Program-made: the position numbers and the translations under genes | Notes under the pieces: generated by a model | The model's database searches: none | What the model saw: only the letters and a program-made list of their open reading frames with translations | Told to the model about the DNA's origin: nothing | Part shown: piece after piece, positions 7,020 through 12,011 of the stretch | Numbering within the stretch: the first letter of the stretch is position 1 | How the letters are laid out: every line of letters starts with the position of its first letter | DNA from: Bordetella parapertussis | GTDB taxonomy: Bacteria > Pseudomonadota > Gammaproteobacteria > Burkholderiales > Burkholderiaceae_B | DNA: 12,011 nucleotides | Direction of reading: 5' to 3' | Assembly: GCA_943331855.1 (NCBI GenBank) | Contig: CALQNE010000090.1 | Coordinates: 1 to 12,011 of the forward strand

Positions 7020-8429
7020 ATGAAAAAAACTCTATACGACAAGCTTTGGGACGCCCATGTGGTTCACGAAGAACCTGATGGCACCGCAATTCTTTATATC
7101 GATCGTCACTTGCTCCACGAGGTCACAAGCCCGCAGGCTTTTGAGGGCCTTGATATGGCCGGAAGACCTTTGTGGCGCTTAAATGCCAATCTGGCTGTGG
7201 CGGATCACAACGTACCTACTGTTGCGCGCGATCGCGCTCAAGGAATTACGGACCCAATCTCGAAGTTGCAAGTCGACACGCTCGATGCAAATTGTGTCAA
7301 ACACAATGTCATTGAGTTTCGGATGAACGATTTGCGTCAAGGCATTGTTCACGTGATCGGCCCTGAACAAGGTGCCACGTTGCCAGGCATGACGGTTGTT
7401 TGTGGTGATTCGCATACCAGTACCCATGGTGCCTTTGGCGCCTTGGCCTTTGGTATTGGCACCTCAGAAGTTGAGCATGTGATGGCCACGCAAACCTTGC
7501 AGGCTAAAAAGAATAAAAATATGCTGGTTCGCGTCGAAGGTACGCTGCCGGTAGGGTGCACGGCGAAAGACGTCATTTTGTATGTGATTGGTCAAATTGG
7601 TACTGCAGGTGGCACAGGCCACGCAATCGAATTTGCGGGTAGCACCATTCGTGGCCTATCCATGGAAGGTCGGATGACGCTATGCAATATGGCCATTGAG
7701 GCAGGCGCGCGCTCGGGCATGGTGGCTGTTGACCAAAAAACGATTGATTACTGCGTGGGTCGTCCGTTTGCACCAAGTGGCGCGCTTTGGGATTCAGCGG
7801 TCGCTTACTGGAAAACGTTGCACTCGGATGAGGGTGCTTTCTTTGATCGCGTTGTTGAAATCGACGCGCGGCAAATTGTTCCCCAGGTGACTTGGGGCAC
7901 CTCTCCTGAAATGGTATTACCCGTGACAGGGCGTGTGCCTGATCCCGACCGCGAAAAAGATGATATGCGCCGTGAAAGCATGGAACGTGCTTTGGTTTAC
8001 ATGGGTCTGAAGCCAAATACACTGATTGAAGATATCAAAATCGATCGCGTGTTTATTGGGTCTTGCACCAACTCGCGTATCGAAGATTTGCGCGCAGCGG
8101 CAGTCGTTGCCCGTGGCCGTCGCGTCGCCAGCAACGTTCGTCAGGCCTTGGTCGTTGCGGGCTCAGGCCTGGTCAAAGCACAAGCCGAACGCGAAGGGCT
8201 TGACAAGATTTTTATCGAAGCGGGTTTTGAATGGCGCGAGCCCGGTTGTTCGATGTGTTTGGCCATGAATGCCGACCGTATTGAGCCCGGTGAGCGTTGT
8301 GCCTCGACTTCTAACCGTAACTTCGAAGGACGCCAAGGGCAGGGTGGTCGCACCCATCTTGTGAGTCCGGCAATGGCGGCCGCTGCCGCTGTTTCTGGTC
8401 ATTTCGTTGACGTACGTAACCTCCGGTAA
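7020..8429 (+). CDS. leuC: 3-isopropylmalate dehydratase large subunit
   Basis: With LeuD it isomerises 2-isopropylmalate to 3-isopropylmalate through a dehydrated intermediate, using a 4Fe-4S cluster, as an aconitase-family LeuCD heterodimer in the cytoplasm. The 469 residues match the usual bacterial length. Seen are the N-terminal [11 protein letters not shown] (5-15), [20 protein letters not shown] (127-146), and cluster ligands Cys349 (in [13 protein letters not shown]) plus Cys410 and Cys413 (in [11 protein letters not shown]). NRNFEGRQG follows at 432-440. I start at the ATG at 7020, which gives the normal MxKTLYDK opening; an in-frame GTG at 6999 would add seven uncharacteristic residues. 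No strong Shine-Dalgarno sequence. First gene of the leuCDB run, five bases before leuD. Confidence 0.97.
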   Translation: MKKTLYDKLWDAHVVHEEPDGTAILYIDRHLLHEVTSPQAFEGLDMAGRPLWRLNANLAVADHNVPTVARDRAQGITDPISKLQVDTLDANCVKHNVIEFRMNDLRQGIVHVIGPEQGATLPGMTVVCGDSHTSTHGAFGALAFGIGTSEVEHVMATQTLQAKKNKNMLVRVEGTLPVGCTAKDVILYVIGQIGTAGGTGHAIEFAGSTIRGLSMEGRMTLCNMAIEAGARSGMVAVDQKTIDYCVGRPFAPSGALWDSAVAYWKTLHSDEGAFFDRVVEIDARQIVPQVTWGTSPEMVLPVTGRVPDPDREKDDMRRESMERALVYMGLKPNTLIEDIKIDRVFIGSCTNSRIEDLRAAAVVARGRRVASNVRQALVVAGSGLVKAQAEREGLDKIFIEAGFEWREPGCSMCLAMNADRIEPGERCASTSNRNFEGRQGQGGRTHLVSPAMAAAAAVSGHFVDVRNLR

Positions 8430-8434
8430 AAAAC

Positions 8435-9091
8435 ATGGATTCTTTCACCATACATCAGGGATTGGTCGCTCCGCTTGATCGCGAAAACGTGGATACCGAT
8501 TTGATCATCCCCAAGCAGTTTCTGAAATCAATTAAGCGCACGGGTTTTGGCCCCAACTTGTTCGACGAGGTCCGCTACTTGGATCATGGCGAGCCTGGTA
8601 TGGACAATTCAAAAAGGCCACTGAACCCTGAGTTCATTTTGAATCACTCTCGGTATCAAGGCGCGTCCATTTTGTTAGGTCGTAAAAACTTCGGCTGCGG
8701 GTCGAGTCGCGAGCATGCGCCATGGGCCTTGGCTCAATATGGCTTTCGCGCAGTAATCGCACCGTCTTTTGCCGATATCTTTTTTAATAACAGCTATAAG
8801 ACGGGCTTTTTACCAATCGTGCTGTCTGAGCTTCAGATCTCACGTTTGTTTGATGAGGTGCGTGGCTTTGTAGGCTACAAGCTCACCATCGATCTCGAAA
8901 AGCAAATTGTGATTGCCCCTGACGGACGCGCGATGGATTTTGAGATCACTGCGCATCGCAAATATTGCATGGTCAATGGCTTGGATGAAATCGGTTTGAC
9001 GTTGCGTCAGGCCGATAAGATTCGAACCTACGAAGCCGAGCGACTGGCTCGTCATCCTTGGCTAGATGTTCAACCGATCGGCACACGTTAA
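8435..9091 (+). CDS. leuD: 3-isopropylmalate dehydratase small subunit
   Basis: Swivelling-domain partner of LeuC in 2-isopropylmalate isomerisation. The 218 residues are normal for the proteobacterial long form. Visible motifs are the N-terminal [20 protein letters not shown] (10-29) and the substrate-binding loop [18 protein letters not shown] (82-99). The [17 protein letters not shown] segment follows. The ATG is five bases after the leuC stop, so the pair is almost certainly translated from one message at matched levels. Many Burkholderiales carry a tiny entericidin-like lipoprotein gene between leuC and leuD; there is no room for one here. A terminator-like hairpin follows 15 bases after the stop. 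Confidence 0.97.
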   Translation: MDSFTIHQGLVAPLDRENVDTDLIIPKQFLKSIKRTGFGPNLFDEVRYLDHGEPGMDNSKRPLNPEFILNHSRYQGASILLGRKNFGCGSSREHAPWALAQYGFRAVIAPSFADIFFNNSYKTGFLPIVLSELQISRLFDEVRGFVGYKLTIDLEKQIVIAPDGRAMDFEITAHRKYCMVNGLDEIGLTLRQADKIRTYEAERLARHPWLDVQPIGTR

Positions 9092-9105
9092 TTTATCTAG
9101 ATGTC

Positions 9106-9132
9106 GGGCCGGTTTACCGGCCCATTATTTTT
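9106..9132 (+). terminator. Intrinsic-terminator-like hairpin between leuD and leuB
   Basis: A perfect seven-pair all-GC stem, GGGCCGG (9106-9112) with CCGGCCC (9117-9123), closes a four-base TTTA loop and is followed by ATTATTTTT (9124-9132). It lies wholly between the leuD stop and the leuB ATG at 9146. As no promoter fits between the hairpin and leuB, it is probably a leaky terminator or a 3'-end/processing element protecting the leuCD message. Confidence 0.65.
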
Positions 9133-9145
9133 GGACGATGGCAAC

Positions 9146-10222
9146 ATGACACAAAAAATTGCAGTACTACCCGGCGACGGAATTGGCTCAGAGATTATTG
9201 AGCAAGCCGTTCGCGTTCTGAAGTCGTTGAACTTACCCCTAGAGATTGAACACGCCCCAGTCGGCGGGACTGCGTATGACCTACACGGACATCCCTTACC
9301 ACCCGCGACCTTGAAACTTGCCCAAGAATCAAATGCGGTTTTATTTGGTGCAGTCGGCGACTGGAAATATGACAAGCTGCCACGCGAACATCGCCCCGAG
9401 CAAGCCATCTTGGGTTTACGTAAGGCACTTGGCTTATTCGCGAATTTTCGTCCGGCAATTTTGTATCCAGAACTGGCCAATGCATCCTCACTCAAACCTG
9501 AGGTGGTGTCTGGTTTAGATATTTTGATTCTGCGCGAATTAACCGGAGATATTTACTTTGGTTCGCCCCGCGGCGTCCGTGAAGCACCAGACGGCCCGTT
9601 TGCCGGTTCACGCGAAGGCTTTGACACGATGCGTTACGCCGAGCCCGAGATTCGTCGCATTGCGCATTTGGGGTTCCAAGCCGCGCAAAAGCGTCAACGC
9701 CGTCTGTGCAGCGTTGACAAGGCCAACGTGCTAGAGACCTCTCAGTTATGGCGCGATATTGTGACTGAAGTTGGGAAAGAGTACCCAGACGTTACGTTGT
9801 CACACATGTACGTCGATAATGCCGCAATGCAATTAGTGCGTGCCCCTCGTGATTTTGATGTGATCGTGACGGGCAATTTGTTTGGCGATATCTTGTCGGA
9901 TGAAGCTTCGATGCTGACCGGCTCAATTGGTATGTTGCCTTCAGCCTCGTTAAATGCTTCAGGGCAAGGGCTGTATGAGCCTAGTCATGGTTCGGCGCCT
10001 GACATCGCAGGTAAAGGAGTTGCGAACCCCTTGGCCACTATTTTGTCAGCGGCCATGATGTTGCGTTACTCACTGAATCAACCAGCTCATGCAGACCGGA
10101 TTGAACACGCGGTGCGTAAAGTGCTGCAACAAGGTTTGCGTACTGCTGATATTTTTGAAACAGGCATGACAAAGGTTGGGACCTCAGCGATGGGTGATGC
10201 CGTTTTAAAGGCCTTGGCGTGA
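9146..10222 (+). CDS. leuB: 3-isopropylmalate dehydrogenase
   Basis: NAD-dependent oxidative decarboxylation of 3-isopropylmalate to 4-methyl-2-oxopentanoate, the leucine keto acid; a cytoplasmic homodimer that needs Mg or Mn. The 358 residues match the family. Seen are [13 protein letters not shown] (5-17), GLFANFRPA (96-104), [11 protein letters not shown] (129-139), Lys192 in [10 protein letters not shown], and Asp224 in [10 protein letters not shown]. The dehydrogenase signature [19 protein letters not shown] is at 244-262 with metal ligands Asp248 and Asp252, and [14 protein letters not shown] lies further on. I chose the ATG at 9146, which places VLPGDGIG at its usual position and has GGA ten bases upstream. 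An in-frame ATG at 9101 would add 15 residues encoded by the terminator-like hairpin, so it is unlikely. Confidence 0.97.
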   Translation: MTQKIAVLPGDGIGSEIIEQAVRVLKSLNLPLEIEHAPVGGTAYDLHGHPLPPATLKLAQESNAVLFGAVGDWKYDKLPREHRPEQAILGLRKALGLFANFRPAILYPELANASSLKPEVVSGLDILILRELTGDIYFGSPRGVREAPDGPFAGSREGFDTMRYAEPEIRRIAHLGFQAAQKRQRRLCSVDKANVLETSQLWRDIVTEVGKEYPDVTLSHMYVDNAAMQLVRAPRDFDVIVTGNLFGDILSDEASMLTGSIGMLPSASLNASGQGLYEPSHGSAPDIAGKGVANPLATILSAAMMLRYSLNQPAHADRIEHAVRKVLQQGLRTADIFETGMTKVGTSAMGDAVLKALA

Positions 10223-10246
10223 GGCCGCATTAACCGCTGAACTTGG

Positions 10247-10255
10247 TGTTAAAAT
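10247..10255 (+). promoter_or_regulatory. Candidate extended -10 promoter for asd
   Basis: TGTTAAAAT (TGn plus TAAAAT) starts a very AT-rich stretch in the 75-base leuB-asd gap, 42 bases before the asd ATG. No good -35 at 17 bases. It would let asd be expressed apart from leuCDB. No lysine-riboswitch-like structure fits in the short leader. Confidence 0.35.
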
Positions 10256-10297
10256 TTTTATAAGTGTAAGTAATTAAACGATTTTTGGTTTTTTGAG

Positions 10298-11425
10298 ATG
10301 AAACAATCCGTAGGTTTGGTGGGCTGGCGCGGCATGGTGGGCTCAGTGCTCATGCAACGCATGCGTGATGAGGGTGATTTTTCTCTAATCGACCCTGTCT
10401 TTTTCTCGACCAGTAACGCAGGTGGGCAGTCGCCTGATTGGGCGGGTTCAACAGCGTTGCAAAATGCGTTTGATATCGATGCGCTAAAAAAACTTCCCAT
10501 TATTGTGACTGCCCAGGGCGGCGACTATACCGCTGAGGTTTATCCGAAGCTGCGGGCTGGTGGCTGGACGGGAATATGGATAGATGCGGCAAGCACTCTG
10601 CGCATGAAAGACCACGCCATAATCGTGCTCGATCCCGTCAATCGCGGTGTCATCGATGCTGCGCTCAAACGCGGTGTCAAAGATTTTATTGGTGGCAACT
10701 GCACGGTGAGCTGCATGATGATGGGCCTGGCGGGTCTGTTCAAACATGATTTGATTGAATGGATGACCAGTATGACCTACCAGGCCGCCTCGGGCGGTGG
10801 TGCGCAGCACATGCGTGAATTATTGACTCAGTTTGGTTTAATTCATACTGAGGTCAATGCGAAACTGGTTGATCCTGCGTCTGCCATTCTTGATATTGAT
10901 CGCTCGGTTTTGGCGCTTCAGCAAGGCGGGCGATTACCGACTGAGCAGTTTGGTGTGCCGCTGGCCGGAAACCTGATTCCCTGGATCGATAAAGATTTAG
11001 GTAACGGAATGTCCCGCGAAGAGTGGAAAGGCGAGGCTGAGACCAATAAAATCTTAGGTCGAGGCGAGGGCTTTGGGTCCACACCGATTCCTATCGATGG
11101 TTTGTGTGTGCGAATTGGAGCAATGCGCTGCCATAGTCAGGCCTTAACCATCAAACTGAAGCGTGATATCCCACTTGATGAACTTGCCGATATCGTGGCA
11201 AATGGCACAGCGTGGGCGAAAGTTATTACAAATACGAAAGAAGCAACGCTTAAGGGATTGTCACCGGTTGCGGTAACGGGTACGCTAGACATCCCTGTTG
11301 GACGGATGCGTAAATTATCGATGGGTTCGGATTATCTCGGTGCTTTTACCGTTGGCGATCAGTTACTTTGGGGTGCGGCTGAGCCGTTGCGCAGAATGCT
11401 GCGCATAGCGCTTGGCGAACTGTAA
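10298..11425 (+). CDS. asd: Aspartate-semialdehyde dehydrogenase
   Basis: NADPH-dependent reduction of L-aspartyl-4-phosphate to aspartate semialdehyde, the branch point for lysine/diaminopimelate, methionine and threonine; cytoplasmic homodimer. The 375 residues match the Gram-negative type in length. The nucleotide-binding [13 protein letters not shown] is at 6-18, FFSTSNAGG at 35-43, and the catalytic loop GGNCTVSCM at 132-140 with nucleophile Cys135. [15 protein letters not shown] is at 161-175 (Gln162), and [16 protein letters not shown] at 272-287 carries the acid/base His279. The ATG at 10298 opens directly on the Rossmann motif and has no usable Shine-Dalgarno sequence. FimV follows after 17 bases. 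Asd supplies the substrate line that ThrB, at the left end of this window, draws on. Confidence 0.97.
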   Translation: MKQSVGLVGWRGMVGSVLMQRMRDEGDFSLIDPVFFSTSNAGGQSPDWAGSTALQNAFDIDALKKLPIIVTAQGGDYTAEVYPKLRAGGWTGIWIDAASTLRMKDHAIIVLDPVNRGVIDAALKRGVKDFIGGNCTVSCMMMGLAGLFKHDLIEWMTSMTYQAASGGGAQHMRELLTQFGLIHTEVNAKLVDPASAILDIDRSVLALQQGGRLPTEQFGVPLAGNLIPWIDKDLGNGMSREEWKGEAETNKILGRGEGFGSTPIPIDGLCVRIGAMRCHSQALTIKLKRDIPLDELADIVANGTAWAKVITNTKEATLKGLSPVAVTGTLDIPVGRMRKLSMGSDYLGAFTVGDQLLWGAAEPLRRMLRIALGEL

Positions 11426-11428
11426 GTT

Positions 11429-11436
11429 AAAGAGGT
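11429..11436 (+). promoter_or_regulatory. Strong ribosome binding site of fimV
   Basis: AAAGAGGT lies in the 17-base asd-fimV gap with six bases to the ATG at 11443. It is the best Shine-Dalgarno sequence on the plus strand here and fixes the fimV start. Confidence 0.7.
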
Positions 11437-11442
11437 GTGGCG

Positions 11443-12011
11443 ATGCGCAATGAATTCTTAGCAGTTTTCCGGACGACGAAACACGCAGGTTTGGTGTTCG
11501 GATGTTCACTCGTTCTTTCATCGCAGGCATTTGCGATGCAGGCTGGACATGGTCGCGTTGACTCCGCACCAGGCGCTGCGTTGCAGATGTCAATTCCCTT
11601 AAATGGCTTGACCGCTTCAGATCTCACTAACTTACAGGTGAAACCGGCTGCAGCTGAGGACTGGACAAAGGCAGGGCTCACCCCACCTGTTGGTTTAGCG
11701 TCCCTCACCGTTGCAATCGAGCCGGGATTTTCGCAAGACTCCCGCATGTTGGTATTGCGCTCAACCCAAGCTGTTGATCGTGAGGTCATCGACGTACTAC
11801 TTGATGTGTCATCTGCCAGCGGTTCAACAAAAATTCAATCGAGTTTTCTGGTGCTTACCAAGGCAAATATGCCTTTAAGTGGTGGCACCGTTACCGTAAA
11901 AAATGGAGACACGCTCATTGGGATTGCATTGAACAACGCGACCCCAGGTGCGGATATGTATCAAATGCTGTGGGCGCTTTACCAAGCGAATCCGCAGGCG
12001 TTTTATTCAAA
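11443..12011 (+). CDS. fimV: FimV/HubP-like protein (partial, C-terminus beyond window edge)
   Basis: FimV/HubP proteins are large, single-pass inner-membrane proteins with a periplasmic LysM peptidoglycan-binding part and an acidic cytoplasmic TPR tail. They organise cell poles, type IV pili and twitching. I translated 189 codons from the ATG at 11443, open to the window end. Residues 1-31 look like a signal sequence: basic start, hydrophobic GLVFGCSLVLSSQAFA, likely cleavage after AFA. The FimV N-terminal domain follows (GRVDSAPGAALQMSIPLNGL at 37-56, then LASLTVAIEPG). A LysM-like segment runs from about 148, GTVTVKNGDTLIGIALNN, into MYQMLWALYQANPQAF (172-187). The position directly after asd is the usual betaproteobacterial one. 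The N-terminal domain is rather divergent and the tail is unseen. Confidence 0.88.
   Translation, partial: MRNEFLAVFRTTKHAGLVFGCSLVLSSQAFAMQAGHGRVDSAPGAALQMSIPLNGLTASDLTNLQVKPAAAEDWTKAGLTPPVGLASLTVAIEPGFSQDSRMLVLRSTQAVDREVIDVLLDVSSASGSTKIQSSFLVLTKANMPLSGGTVTVKNGDTLIGIALNNATPGADMYQMLWALYQANPQAFYS

Noticed and set aside
7573..8022. 149-codon minus-strand ORF inside leuC
   Set aside because: It lies fully antisense to conserved leuC sequence; no motif or ribosome binding site.

Overview
The window looks like an ordinary chromosomal housekeeping segment of a betaproteobacterium, most likely order Burkholderiales. The reasons are the run leuC-leuD-leuB-asd-fimV in one direction, a fructosamine-kinase/APH-type homoserine kinase (ThrB), a YihY/BrkB membrane protein carrying a C-terminal winged-helix-like tail, and a DUF2069 protein next to it. 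Base composition is balanced and looks the same throughout. I see no transposase, integrase, phage gene, tRNA, rRNA, CRISPR array or other sign of recent transfer. A more precise taxonomic placement would need a search.

Layout. Bases 1-657 (minus) hold the first 219 codons of thrB, cut by the window edge. A 193-base divergent gap follows, containing a possible 35-codon ORF and a terminator-like hairpin. Next is dusA (plus), which faces a minus-strand pair: yihY/brkB followed by a CBS-domain gene whose start overlaps the end of yihY by 17 bases. From about 3772 everything reads plus: DUF2069 membrane protein, selO (protein AMPylase), aroC (chorismate synthase), leuC, leuD, leuB, asd, and the first 189 codons of a fimV-like gene that runs off the right edge. 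No gene-free stretch exceeds 300 bases.

How the genes work together. LeuC/LeuD isomerise 2-isopropylmalate and LeuB oxidises 3-isopropylmalate, giving the last dedicated steps to the leucine keto acid. Asd makes aspartate semialdehyde for Lys/Met/Thr, and ThrB phosphorylates homoserine from that same branch. AroC closes the shikimate pathway. DusA modifies tRNA, SelO AMPylates proteins, YihY, the CBS protein and DUF2069 are of unknown function, and FimV is a cell-envelope/polar peptidoglycan-binding protein.

The points most worth a second look are small: a strong intrinsic-terminator-like hairpin inside the leu operon between leuD and leuB, a second such hairpin ending five bases before the dusA start, the small basic ORF next to thrB, and the scarcity of recognisable Shine-Dalgarno sequences. 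I did not find a convincing undescribed system.
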